From assembly GCF_004151235.1 (NCBI RefSeq), contig NZ_JUIV01000030.1:1-38456 (forward strand): a stretch of DNA of 38,456 bases, read 5' to 3'. The translations under genes and the position numbers were made by a program. The notes beneath the pieces were generated by a model, which saw nothing but the letters and a program-made list of their open reading frames with translations, did no database searches and was not told the origin of the DNA. The first letter of the stretch is position 1. Each line of letters begins with the position of its first letter. Origin of the DNA: Flavobacterium anhuiense. GTDB taxonomy: Bacteria > Bacteroidota > Bacteroidia > Flavobacteriales > Flavobacteriaceae. Below, piece by piece: positions 1 to 9,528 of the stretch.

Positions 1-960
1 CAAATGTCGGCGCATTTGCCTGACAGAAGTTCTGTGTTCCTGCAGTCACCAATGTAGGTGTTCCAGGATCGCTTACAATCACGTCAACCGCCAGTCTTAC
101 AGCGCTCTCGCAGCCTGTTGCCGGATCTGAGATTGCCGCATAGTATGTGCCGCTTGTTAAAGCTGTAGCTGATGGAATCGCTGTTCCACCTGTTACAGCT
201 GTATACCAAACTATGTTGGTTTCGTTTGTCTGAATGCTTGCAAATGTCGGAAGATCTTCTTTACAGAAATTTTGTGTTCCTGCGGTCACCAATGTTGGTG
301 TTCCCGGATCGCTCACAATCACATCAACCGCCAGTCTTACAGCGCTTTCGCAGCCTGTTGCCGGATCTGAGATTGCCGCAAAGTATGTGCCGCTTGTTAA
401 AGCTGTAGCTGATGGAATAGCTGTTCCGCCTGTCAGAGCAGTATACCAAACTATGTTGGTTTCATTCGTCTGAATGCTTGCAAATGTCGGAAGATCTTCT
501 TTACAGAAATTTTGTGTTCCTGCAGTCACCAATGTAGGTGTTCCCGGATCACTTACAATTACATCAACTGTTAATCTTGAAGCGCTCTCGCAGCCTGTTG
601 CCGGATCTGAGATTGCCGCAAAATATTGTCCTGTTGTAAGAGCTGTAGTAGATGGAATCAGCGTTCCGCCTGTTATGGCTGTATACCAAACTATGTTGGT
701 TTCATTTGTCTGAATGCTTGCAAATGTCGGCGCATTTGCCAAACAGAAGTTTTGCGTTCCCGCTGTTACCAAAGTTGGAGTTCCTGGATCATTTACATTT
801 ACTGTAACTGCCAATCTTACTGAACTTTCACAACCTGTAACAGCATCAGTAGCTGCTCCATAATAAATTCTTGTTATTAGCGGAGTGGTCGAAGCAATTA
901 CATTTCCTCCCGTAGCCGCATCATACCAAATAACATTGTTCTCGTTTACCTGAATATTAG
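1..960. repeat. Four tandem 240-bp repeats inside the adhesin gene
   Basis: The units 1-240, 241-480, 481-720 and 721-960 align without gaps, each encoding 80 residues on the minus strand (for example NIVWYTA, GTQNFC, DPATGCES). Units 1 to 3 are very similar at the DNA level, including synonymous positions; unit 4 is more diverged. The array probably continues left of the window. The repeat DNA is visibly more GC-rich than the flanking adhesin sequence. Confidence 0.95.
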
Positions 961-3900
961 CAACTGTTGGCGCAGCAGATAAACAGAAATTCTGAGTGCT
1001 ATTTGTAGTTGTCGGCGTATTTGGATCACTAACAATGATTACTGCATCTTGCAATGTTCCTGCTAAATTTTCACAGGTATTAGTACTTGCAACAGCTACA
1101 TAATATGTTATAGGGCTTACTGCTTTTGTTAACCCCGTAACGGTTAAAATACCCGCAGCATCTATAGCATAAGTGACTCCTGCTATTACAGCCCCATTTG
1201 TAATTGGCTGTGTTTTATTGGCATCTAAATACCAAGTGAATACTGGACTAGTTAATGTTGGTGCCGACGGAGTTAAAGATGCTGGAATACCATTACAAAC
1301 TATCACATCGTCAACCAAAATATCATTTACTATTGAAGGAGGCAGAATTGTGAATGTAATTTGTTTTCTGTCTGCTGCTGCAGTTTCACACAATTCATCT
1401 GAACTTACTCCAACAAAATAAGTATAAGTTCCAGGAGCCAATCCGTTTACTATCAACTGTGCAGTTGTTTCACCTGTTATTAATTGACTTGTTGTTCCAT
1501 CAAAACGATACCAATGATAAATAGGATTTGTTAAAACTGGTGTTCCGCTTAAACTTGTTGCTAAAGTAACAGTTCCAGAAGCAGAACAAATTGATGTTGC
1601 TGTTCCTCCGTTTAAAGTAATATCTGTCAAAGCATTTACTGGAGCAGAAGCTTTTACTTCAACAGTAACTTCTCCTCTCGCGTAATTCTCGCAACCATAA
1701 CGAACTGGCTGTACATAATATCTATAAATTCCTGCAGTTAAATTATCTGGCACCGTAAAAGCAGGTCCAGTAGCCACTAAGTTTCCTCCTGTCTGTGCAT
1801 CGTACCATCGATAAGTTGAACAGGCTACTTCAGGAATTTGGAGCGTAATATCCGTTCCCGGACAGACCGTAATTTTATTCTGCGGATCTGCGCCAATGAC
1901 CGTCGTATTAGCTGTTCTTTCTACAGTATGAACTCTTAAGAAATCTAACACTCCTGCAACACCTCCCAAACGAATTCTAACTCTATCATAAATTTCTGTT
2001 GGAGAAGATACCAATACCATCGCTAATGTATTTCCTGGCAATAATTTTATACTTAATAAAGTGCTAGTATTTTGAATTGGAGCACCAACTGCTACATTTC
2101 CTAAATAACGCTGAACTGAAAACCCTGTAAGTAGATTCACGCTTAAAAGAGTACCTGGTTTAGAAACCACAATTCTTAAAGTATCACTAAGAACAGATGG
2201 TGTTTTAAATTGCACCGTTAAATCTGCAGCTGCCGCAACTCCAACTCCACTATACATTGTAGCAAAAGTTGTTACGTCATTATCAGCAACATTCCAAGCA
2301 TCACTTACTCCTATTAAAGCAGTTGCTGCGCCCACAGGAAGGTTTATATCTGTTGCTCCATAAAATATATCCTGAATATCTCCTGGAGTACAAGTTACCG
2401 ATGTAACTGGTTTATTATAATGAGCATCAAATACTTTAGTGTTTTGGGCAACACTTAAAAGAGAAGCTGATTGAATACGAATACCATCATAATCTTGTGG
2501 TCCAGATGCATCTGAAGGAACAAAAGTAAATTCATAAGTATTGTCTCCTGAAATTAAGTTTAACAATGACCCTGATACAGGCTGCATTGCTCCTATAGGA
2601 GTCCCTCCAATGGTTCCTACTACTGATAAGTTCTGGCCAACAGCCAATAAACTATATTCAGATCCTAATTTAACAGTCACTGGGGTACCTTTTGCGATAG
2701 TAGATGACCATGTTAGGTTCTGCCATGTTGTTCCAACTCCCAAAAGTCCTAAACCTGTTGTAATTGTTGAGAATGTCTGAGGATTTCCATCAACTGCATT
2801 AGCCCCATTTGAAACACCTCCAGTGATTATAGAACCTTGAGATTGCGCAGAGGCATAAACTCTTTCTGTTAAGTTTTGGCAACTTGTAAGATCTATTACA
2901 TTGATTACCTTAGTTGCAGTTGCAGTACAAGTTCCATCACTTGCAACAGCTGTATAAGTATAAACTCCCGGAATATTTAATGGACCAGTTGTAAATGGAG
3001 GTCCAGCAATTGGATTTCCTTGCGGATCAAACCATGTAATTGTTCCAGTAGAAACTGCATTTAATGGAACATCTGTTCCAACGTTAACAGATTCTTGCGG
3101 AGTAGTTACTGCCAAACTTGGTAAAGCATTAATTGTTACCGTTACAGATTGTTTAGCTGAAGGACAAGTACTTGTTGCACTTTGTGCTTCTATAGAGTAA
3201 ACTCCACTTACTGTTATATTTGCAGCCGCATCAGCAGTTATAACATTATTTGAAGGATCGTAAAAAGTATAAGTAGTGGCTCCTGTCGAATCAAAATTAG
3301 TGATTGCATTTACCAAGTTAGCACTCCCACAGGCTTGCAATGGCGTAGCGATAACAGTTAAAGGAGTTGTTGAAGGGAAATTAACAGTCACTTGTTTTAA
3401 ATCTCCATTCACGTTTTCACATGTACCACCATTTAGTGCAGAAATATAATAATTATAAGGAGCTCCAACAGCCGTTAAGCCGCTTAATGAAAGAACACCT
3501 GTAATAGCATCTTTTGCGAATGTTACTCCGCCAATAACACTTCCGTCTACTATTTCTGTAGTTTTATTTTGATCTGTGTAATATTTGAATTGAACGCCTG
3601 CAATAGCAGAAGATGGTGTTAAAACCGCCTCTCCAGTACAAGTCGCTTCAACTGGACTTGTAATTACAATATCTGCTGCAGTCGGTATTGGCAGAACATT
3701 AACTGTCACAGCTTGACGTAGGCTGTTTATACAAGTTCCACGAGTTGCCTCTAAATAATAGGTAGTAGTAGTTGATAAAGCTGCTGTTGGAGATACTGTT
3801 ACAATATTTCCTCCTGTTGGAGCATCATACCATACAAAAGTTTCTCCTCCCGCTGAAGTTGCAGATAAATTAGCTGTCTGACCAGCACAAATTGGTGCTG

Positions 3901-6900
3901 CAGCTCCAGTAATTGTAGCATTTGGATATCTATAAGCCGCTTGATAAATATATAAATTACTCAATAAAGTTGCAGTACCTCCTAAGCGCACTTCTATACG
4001 ATCAAATGGCGCTGTTGCAGTGAAACTAGCTTTAAATTTATTTCCAGATAATAATTGAATATTCAATAAATTATTATTTATCGCAATTCTATCATTGTTA
4101 TATGTTCCGCCATTATATGTTGCTAATGTAATATTAGATAAAACACTTATATCTAAAAGTCCTCCTGGAACTTCTAAATCAACATCTATAATATCTCCAG
4201 TCTGACCAGGATTCGGAAAAATCAGCTGCTGTTGAAGGTAAGCACCTACACCTATTGGAACACTTAATTGTGAATAAGTATTGATATCGCCATCAACAGA
4301 TGCATTTGGATCAACAGGCGCACATAACACACATAATATTCCATCATTTGATGATACCTGAGAGTTAGCCTGTAAACAAGTACTAGCACTCGCTATCACT
4401 GTAACTGTAACCACTCCTCTTGTTGTATTAGGACAATCAGTTGTTAAATCAGAAGCCTCTACATAATAAGTTTGATTACTTGTTAATATTGGAGTCGTAA
4501 AGGAAGTAACATTACTAGCTACTAGATTTCCATTTGTTGCCGCATCAAACCAATTGTATCTTACTCCTGCAACTGGATTTGCAATAGTCAATGTAGCACT
4601 TTGACCAGACTGAATAATTACATTAGATGATGTAAAAGTTGGTGTTGCAGGTATTGGACTTATAGTCAAATTTACTGCTGTGCGTGTTGGCGTTGCACAT
4701 GCACCAATAGCAGCTTCTACAAAATAAGATGTATTGACAGTTAATACAGGAGTCGTAAAAGAATTACCTGTAAATAGTAAAGTTCCGCCTGTGGCAGCAT
4801 CGTACCAATTATATGTAGTACCGGCAACAGGTGCCTGAACAGTTAAAGTCGTAGTCTGACCACTACAAATAGTTGTAGGCGATGCAGTAACAGTAGGCAA
4901 TACTGGATTATCAATTAATACTTGTACTGGATTTCTTTCGCTATTCACACAACCATTTCTTGTAACTTCAAGATAATAAGTTGTTGGCGCCGTTAAAGCA
5001 GGAGTTGTAAATGCCGCTGTAGAAGCTAATGAAGCTCCGCCTGTGGCAGTACTATACCAATTTACAGTTTCTCCTACTGATAATGCTGCTGTCAAAGTCG
5101 TACTTGATCCGCTGCAAATAGTTGTATCTCCCGTTATAGTAGGGACTTTGTATCTATATGCCGCTTGATAAATATCCACGCTTGTCAAAACTGTTGCTAG
5201 ACCTCCTAGTCGAATCTCTACTCGATCAAAATTGGCTCCCGCTATAACGCTTGCTCTAAATCTATTGCCACTTAATAATTGTAAAGTAATAAGAGGATTA
5301 TTAATAGCAACTTGATCATTATTATAGGTAAGTCCATTATATGTTGCTAGACTTACTGCACTTAATAACTGTACGTCAGCTAAACCTCCTGGCAATTCTA
5401 ATTCAACATCAACAATATCTCCAGCTTTTCCCGGATTATTAAATTGTAATGTCTGTTGAATATAGCCATTCACCAATCCAACTGGAACAGTTAATCGAGT
5501 TGCAGTTGCCGTATTTCCATCTACAGAAAAATTCGGATTTGCAGAACTACATAATAAACACAAACCGTTTTGAGTAATCTGCTGACTTCCAGCTTCAAGA
5601 CAACCCATAAGTGACGCTGGCTGAACTGTTACAGTAACAGGTACTCTAGTTGCACTAATACAATTTCCATTTGGACTCTGTGCTTCAACATAATAAGTTT
5701 TAGTCGCTGTTAAAATTGGCGTAGTAAAAGTGGCTGTATTTGTAGCAACCGCTGTTCCGCCAGTAGCGGTTTCATACCAATTTAATTGTGCCCCAACTTC
5801 TGAAGTCGTTGCGTTTAAAGTTGCATTCTGACCAGATTGTATTGTTACACTTTGTGTCAAAACTGTTGGTGTAGCTGGAACAGCTGTAGAAACAACATTA
5901 ACCTGAGTACGAGTTGGACTAATGCAGCTTCCTATGGAACCTTCCACAAAAAATGGAGTAGTTCCTAAAGGAACAGTAGGCGAATAAGTCGTACCTGTTG
6001 CTAATGCAGTCCCTCCACTTGAAGTAGAATACCAAGAATAAGTTGTTCCTGGAACAGCATTTACGACCGACAAAGTAGTCTGCTGTGTAGCTCCGGTAGA
6101 ACAAACTATAAGCCCAGTATTACTAATAGCTGGCGCAACTGGGTTAGAAACATTTAAAACAACAGGTACACGAACATTTCCTTCGCATCCTGCCGCTCTA
6201 GTTATCCCTATATAATATGTTGTATTTGATGTTAAAGCTGGAGTAGTATAAGTGTTTCCCACTGCTAAAGCTGTTGTAGAAAATTCAGAGCTATACCATG
6301 CTAATGTAGTGCCTGCTGCAGGTGTTGCGGTAAGAGTTGTTGGAACTCCAGCGCAAACTGTCTGTGATAAACCACCTGTTACAGTTGGCTGTGCAAATTC
6401 TAATCTAACATCATAAATTCTTAAATTCACCAAGAGACTTACTAAACCTCCAACCTGTACTTGAATTTGGTTGGTATCGCCTGTTATCGGAAACTTTGCA
6501 ACAGCAACAGTATTGCCATTTAGTAAGTTTAAATTCAAAAGCGGACTGTTTAAAGCCACACTTGAACCCACATTTGTTCCAGAATTTTTCGCTTGAATCG
6601 AAGCATTTGATAATAAACTTAAATCAAGCAAACCATTACCCGTACCAAAGTAAATAGCAATTTGGTCACCTGCTCGTGCCGTTTGGTTTAAAGTCATTGT
6701 TTCTTCAGCGAAACATCCCAGCAATCCAACACCATTTGTTAGAGTTGCATAAGTAGATAAGCCAGCACTATCATAAGCATTGGCTGGACTATTAACATCT
6801 ACTCCTATACATAAAAGTCCTCCTCCCGTACTATTTGTCTGAGACACAGGTCTACAAATAGTCTGAGAGAATGCATGAGTACATATAAAGAATAAAGTTA

Positions 6901-6955
6901 AAAGTCCTAATAATCTCTTTTGAAAGAGATTACAAAAAGTAAATTTTTTTTTCAT
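1..6955 (-). CDS. Giant secreted Ig-like repeat adhesin, N-terminal part (partial at left edge)
   Basis: An open frame runs from ATG at 6955 to the left edge without a stop, about 2318 codons. Residues 1 to about 31 form a signal peptide (MKKK start, hydrophobic LLGLLTLFFI, then AFSQ), so the protein is exported. The mature part alternates ~75-80-residue Ig-like repeats (recurring NWYDAATGG, TTYYVEA and GC-S motifs, resembling the CHU_C-associated Ig family) with five ~150-residue modules near residues 34-186, 451-604, 860-1009, 1359-1512 and 1521-1680. These modules share a D-V-I-LGG-LL-L-IY ending. The last ~320 residues visible are four near-identical 80-residue repeats. In this phylum such proteins usually end in a type IX secretion sorting domain; here that would lie off-window, so it is expected rather than seen. 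The likely role is a surface adhesin or gliding-associated protein. No ligand can be named. It is transcribed alone, after a long AT-rich leader region. Confidence 0.93.
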   Translation of the reverse strand, partial: MKKKFTFCNLFQKRLLGLLTLFFICTHAFSQTICRPVSQTNSTGGGLLCIGVDVNSPANAYDSAGLSTYATLTNGVGLLGCFAEETMTLNQTARAGDQIAIYFGTGNGLLDLSLLSNASIQAKNSGTNVGSSVALNSPLLNLNLLNGNTVAVAKFPITGDTNQIQVQVGGLVSLLVNLRIYDVRLEFAQPTVTGGLSQTVCAGVPTTLTATPAAGTTLAWYSSEFSTTALAVGNTYTTPALTSNTTYYIGITRAAGCEGNVRVPVVLNVSNPVAPAISNTGLIVCSTGATQQTTLSVVNAVPGTTYSWYSTSSGGTALATGTTYSPTVPLGTTPFFVEGSIGSCISPTRTQVNVVSTAVPATPTVLTQSVTIQSGQNATLNATTSEVGAQLNWYETATGGTAVATNTATFTTPILTATKTYYVEAQSPNGNCISATRVPVTVTVQPASLMGCLEAGSQQITQNGLCLLCSSANPNFSVDGNTATATRLTVPVGLVNGYIQQTLQFNNPGKAGDIVDVELELPGGLADVQLLSAVSLATYNGLTYNNDQVAINNPLITLQLLSGNRFRASVIAGANFDRVEIRLGGLATVLTSVDIYQAAYRYKVPTITGDTTICSGSSTTLTAALSVGETVNWYSTATGGASLASTAAFTTPALTAPTTYYLEVTRNGCVNSERNPVQVLIDNPVLPTVTASPTTICSGQTTTLTVQAPVAGTTYNWYDAATGGTLLFTGNSFTTPVLTVNTSYFVEAAIGACATPTRTAVNLTISPIPATPTFTSSNVIIQSGQSATLTIANPVAGVRYNWFDAATNGNLVASNVTSFTTPILTSNQTYYVEASDLTTDCPNTTRGVVTVTVIASASTCLQANSQVSSNDGILCVLCAPVDPNASVDGDINTYSQLSVPIGVGAYLQQQLIFPNPGQTGDIIDVDLEVPGGLLDISVLSNITLATYNGGTYNNDRIAINNNLLNIQLLSGNKFKASFTATAPFDRIEVRLGGTATLLSNLYIYQAAYRYPNATITGAAAPICAGQTANLSATSAGGETFVWYDAPTGGNIVTVSPTAALSTTTTYYLEATRGTCINSLRQAVTVNVLPIPTAADIVITSPVEATCTGEAVLTPSSAIAGVQFKYYTDQNKTTEIVDGSVIGGVTFAKDAITGVLSLSGLTAVGAPYNYYISALNGGTCENVNGDLKQVTVNFPSTTPLTVIATPLQACGSANLVNAITNFDSTGATTYTFYDPSNNVITADAAANITVSGVYSIEAQSATSTCPSAKQSVTVTINALPSLAVTTPQESVNVGTDVPLNAVSTGTITWFDPQGNPIAGPPFTTGPLNIPGVYTYTAVASDGTCTATATKVINVIDLTSCQNLTERVYASAQSQGSIITGGVSNGANAVDGNPQTFSTITTGLGLLGVGTTWQNLTWSSTIAKGTPVTVKLGSEYSLLAVGQNLSVVGTIGGTPIGAMQPVSGSLLNLISGDNTYEFTFVPSDASGPQDYDGIRIQSASLLSVAQNTKVFDAHYNKPVTSVTCTPGDIQDIFYGATDINLPVGAATALIGVSDAWNVADNDVTTFATMYSGVGVAAAADLTVQFKTPSVLSDTLRIVVSKPGTLLSVNLLTGFSVQRYLGNVAVGAPIQNTSTLLSIKLLPGNTLAMVLVSSPTEIYDRVRIRLGGVAGVLDFLRVHTVERTANTTVIGADPQNKITVCPGTDITLQIPEVACSTYRWYDAQTGGNLVATGPAFTVPDNLTAGIYRYYVQPVRYGCENYARGEVTVEVKASAPVNALTDITLNGGTATSICSASGTVTLATSLSGTPVLTNPIYHWYRFDGTTSQLITGETTAQLIVNGLAPGTYTYFVGVSSDELCETAAADRKQITFTILPPSIVNDILVDDVIVCNGIPASLTPSAPTLTSPVFTWYLDANKTQPITNGAVIAGVTYAIDAAGILTVTGLTKAVSPITYYVAVASTNTCENLAGTLQDAVIIVSDPNTPTTTNSTQNFCLSAAPTVANIQVNENNVIWYDAATGGNVIASTTPLITRIYYGAATDAVTGCESSVRLAVTVNVNDPGTPTLVTAGTQNFCLANAPTFASIQTNETNIVWYTAITGGTLIPSTTALTTGQYFAAISDPATGCESASRLTVDVIVSDPGTPTLVTAGTQNFCKEDLPTFASIQTNETNIVWYTALTGGTAIPSATALTSGTYFAAISDPATGCESAVRLAVDVIVSDPGTPTLVTAGTQNFCKEDLPTFASIQTNETNIVWYTAVTGGTAIPSATALTSGTYYAAISDPATGCESAVRLAVDVIVSDPGTPTLVTAGTQNFCQANAPTF

Positions 6956-8115
6956 AATTTGGAAGATTAGAAAATGGACAATAAAACACCTCTTGCAGTA
7001 AGTGCAAGCACCTACGCAATTAAACAATCAGTTAAAAATCAAACAGTTAAAACAAAATATAGTGACTTATAAAAAAGCTCAACAATTCTGTTTTAGTAAA
7101 AAAATATGCTGAATTCGGTACACCAAAATATACCGGAGAACAAATTCTATCTCTCTGAGATAAAATAAGCCCTGCTTTTTGAGGAAAAATGATTTTCGTC
7201 AATTTTCCCAGAGGAGTGATTTGTTGTAGGTCTAATTTTCATAACGAAAATTTTTAGTTGGAATAGAATTGGGGATTCTTCTATATAATGAAATTCAATT
7301 TTTAAAGAAAGTTGATTAGTCCTTCTCTAAATTTAGCCATAAAAGCTAAAATTCTGAATTGTTTATATCCAATAAAATAATTACTCCTTATAAGCAACTC
7401 TCCTAGAGGGGTACTTAAAAGACAGTAAATTAAAATGCAAACCTTTTAAAAAAAAACTTAATATAGTGTAACGATTAATATTATCGTGGAGATGGAGTAA
7501 GCTTATTAGATTAACAAATAAAGCTAAAACAAAGTAAACAACTAAAGTAAATTTGATAAAGAAAGTAATTGTCAATTCCATACGCAGACTTATTAAGTTA
7601 TTATTTAATTTTTCTAATTTCAATCTCAAAACAGAGAAATAATGCTATCCATTATACTTAGAAATACAAAAGAAAACTTTGTTTAACTTTTGTTATCTAA
7701 AATTAGAAAAAACAAAAACATAAAACAAGCATAAAATTCTTATAATTTATTCTTAAAACTTTAATCTTGAAATTATGAGCCGCTTTAAACATCAGAAAAT
7801 ACGCTACTTTTAACATAATTTTACCGCAATTATTTAATCTAAAAAATATTAAACAAAATATGTTAAATCAACAAAAACAAAGTATAATCTTACAATATTC
7901 AGCGATTTTTATCTAGAAACACCTTAATTCAGAACAAATTCAGCTTATTTTTTTACAAAAAAAATGAAATCCAAAAAAATTAAAAGATTATAAAAAAACA
8001 AGTAGAAATACGGGGTATAAATTCAAAAAAAGATTAAACAAAAGTTAAAAAACAAAAAAAGACAAGCAATTGATTAATAACTGCTTGCCTTTTTTTAATA
8101 TCTAAAAAAACAAAA
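6956..8115. other. AT-rich intergenic region without a convincing gene
   Basis: This 1.16-kb stretch separates the adhesin start from the DUF6495 gene, both on the minus strand. It should hold the adhesin promoter and leader, but I found no clear TTG-N19-TAnnTTTG match. There is a small perfect inverted repeat CTTGCA-N5-TGCAAG about 40 bases upstream of the adhesin ATG. The right end carries the terminator at 8054-8097. The only frame of any length (minus, 7381-7629) looks like chance sequence. Confidence 0.6.
8054..8097 (-). terminator. Intrinsic terminator after the DUF6495 gene
   Basis: The arms AAAAAAAG-A-CAAGCA and TGCTTG-C-CTTTTTTT form a stem with one internal mismatch around a ~13-base loop, with A/T runs on both sides. 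It lies just downstream of the stop at 8116 on the minus strand and could act in both directions. Confidence 0.8.
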
Positions 8116-8589
8116 TTATGATTCTATAATTGTATTAATCTGCTTAAATAATTGACCATCACTTAAAAAAGCTCCTTGTTTAATCAATTCAAAAATCGAA
8201 GAATTTCGTTCATCTGTAAATACCTTCTTTCCTACTTTCATTTCGATATTGTCAGTAAACATATTATCGCTCAGCCACTGAAGTCCATCTTTATTTAAAA
8301 AATCAACTTCTGGAGAAAACGATTTTAAAACAATAGATTGAATATAAGTATCAAAACAATGAAACAAGAAAATATGATTCTTAGAAAAATGTTCCAAATA
8401 TTCTGCTCTCGTCAATACCCCTTCCCAGATCAAATCTGAAAAAACATCAAGCTCCTGTTCTGCAACTTCCGGTTTATTAACTTTAAGTTCTTCCCACTCT
8501 TTTCTATCTATTGCTTGTGTAGCCAAAAAACTTGCAAATTCAGCATGTAATTCGTCAAACTGTTCTTTTGTTAACCTTGCGTATTTCAT
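8116..8589 (-). CDS. DUF6495 family protein
   Basis: The product is a 157-residue soluble protein beginning MKYARLTKEQFDELHAEFA, with no signal peptide or membrane segment. The N-terminal phrase and length fit the flavobacterial DUF6495 family as I remember it; its function is unknown. The sequence is rich in acidic and aromatic residues and predicted mostly helical. It lies 131 bp downstream of rplI, beyond that gene's terminator, so it is probably transcribed separately. The spacer contains an imperfect palindrome (AGGCTT...AAGCCT) of low-complexity repeat type. Family assignment is fairly secure; no role is inferred. Confidence 0.85.
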   Translation of the reverse strand: MKYARLTKEQFDELHAEFASFLATQAIDRKEWEELKVNKPEVAEQELDVFSDLIWEGVLTRAEYLEHFSKNHIFLFHCFDTYIQSIVLKSFSPEVDFLNKDGLQWLSDNMFTDNIEMKVGKKVFTDERNSSIFELIKQGAFLSDGQLFKQINTIIES

Positions 8590-8673
8590 TTCTTTTTAGG
8601 CTTTGTGCTTTACGCTGTACGCTCTAAGCCTCAGCCATAAGTCTAATTATTAATATCAATCCTTTATTAAACA

Positions 8674-8703
8674 AAAAAATCCCGATTTACATCGGGATTT
8701 TGG
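8674..8703 (-). terminator. Intrinsic terminator of the rpsF-rpsR-rplI operon
   Basis: ATCCCGAT and ATCGGGAT pair around a 4-base loop. On the minus-strand transcript the stem is followed by a run of U (A run at 8672-8679). It sits 17 bases past the rplI stop. Confidence 0.9.
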
Positions 8704-8720
8704 TATAGATTTTAAAACTA

Positions 8721-9161
8721 TTACTTTTCAGCAACAATTTCGTATGGCAACTCAACAATTACATCTCTGTGTAAACGGATACTTGCACTGTATTTTCCAG
8801 TACGTTTTACGATACCACTAGTGATGAATTTTCTGTCGATAGCGTTTCCAGATTTCTCTAAAGCTTCAGCAATGTCGATGTTTGTGATAGAACCAAAAAG
8901 TTTCTCTCCACCGGCTTTTGCAGAAATTTTAATTTCAAGAGCTTTGATTGCTTCAGCCAATGCTTTTGCATCAGCAACAATTTTAGCTTCTTTGTGTGCT
9001 CTTTGTTTTAGGTTTTCAGCTAAAACTTTTTTAGCAGAAGGAGTTGCTAAAGTAGCAAAACCTTGAGGAATTAAAAAGTTACGACCGTAACCAGGTTTTA
9101 CAGATACTACATCATCTTTAAATCCTAAGTTCTGTACGTCTTGTTTTAAAATAATTTCCAT
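8721..9161 (-). CDS. rplI: 50S ribosomal protein L9 (bL9)
   Basis: The product is a 146-residue protein starting MEIILKQDVQNLGFKDDVV. The N-terminal domain contains the classic VKPGYGRNFLIPQGFA segment, followed by a long charged helix (about 45-80) and the C-terminal RNA-binding domain. A longer frame extends 13 codons upstream to 9200, but the ATG at 9161 matches the universal bL9 N-terminus and is preferred. It is the last gene of the rpsF-rpsR-rplI operon, 65 bp after rpsR, followed by a strong terminator. Upstream of the chosen start is AAGGA with an 8-base spacer, an SD-like sequence unusual for this phylum. Confidence 0.98.
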   Translation of the reverse strand: MEIILKQDVQNLGFKDDVVSVKPGYGRNFLIPQGFATLATPSAKKVLAENLKQRAHKEAKIVADAKALAEAIKALEIKISAKAGGEKLFGSITNIDIAEALEKSGNAIDRKFITSGIVKRTGKYSASIRLHRDVIVELPYEIVAEK

Positions 9162-9226
9162 GTTGTTGTCCTTATTTTTAGAAGTTAGGTTCTGCTTCAA
9201 CAGAAACCAGCGACTAGATTTTTATA

Positions 9227-9523
9227 CTATTTTAATAAATCGGCCACGTATGGCATTAAAGCTAAGTGACGAGCTCTTTTTACAGCTACAGAAACTTTTC
9301 TTTGGTATTTTAATGAAGTTCCTGTTAAACGACGAGGAAGAATTTTTCCTTGCTCATTAACGAATTTCAATAAGAAATCAGCATCTTTATAATCGATATA
9401 TTTGATTCCTGATTTTTTGAAACGGCAATACTTTTTAGTTTTGTTAGTTTCAATGTTTAAAGGCGTTAAATATCTGATATCTCCGTCTTTTTTTCCTTTT
9501 GCAGATTGTTCGATTGTAGACAT
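9227..9523 (-). CDS. rpsR: 30S ribosomal protein S18 (bS18)
   Basis: The product has 98 residues, with the bS18 core YLTPLNIETNKTKKYCRFKK, the DYKDADFLLKFVNEQGKILPRR segment and the C-terminal KYQRKVSVAVKRARHLALMP. The N-terminus is extended relative to enteric bS18, as is normal in Bacteroidota. It starts 5 bp after the rpsF stop, so translation is probably linked. In this phylum bS18, with bS6 and bS21, helps cover the 16S anti-Shine-Dalgarno sequence (established for F. johnsoniae ribosomes). That makes this operon relevant to the weak use of SD sequences seen across the window. Confidence 0.98.
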   Translation of the reverse strand: MSTIEQSAKGKKDGDIRYLTPLNIETNKTKKYCRFKKSGIKYIDYKDADFLLKFVNEQGKILPRRLTGTSLKYQRKVSVAVKRARHLALMPYVADLLK

Positions 9524-9528
9524 AATAA

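Noticed and set aside
172..823. Plus-strand frames repeated at a 240-bp period
   Set aside because: They are antisense shadows of the minus-strand adhesin repeats; the minus frame is continuous and has a signal peptide.
1..960. CRISPR-like or satellite array
   Set aside because: The period is 240 bp with no spacers, and each unit is an in-frame 80-residue protein repeat.
7381..7629. 82-codon minus-strand frame in the gap upstream of the adhesin
   Set aside because: Low-complexity AT-rich composition, no family features, no promoter or initiation context; it looks like chance.
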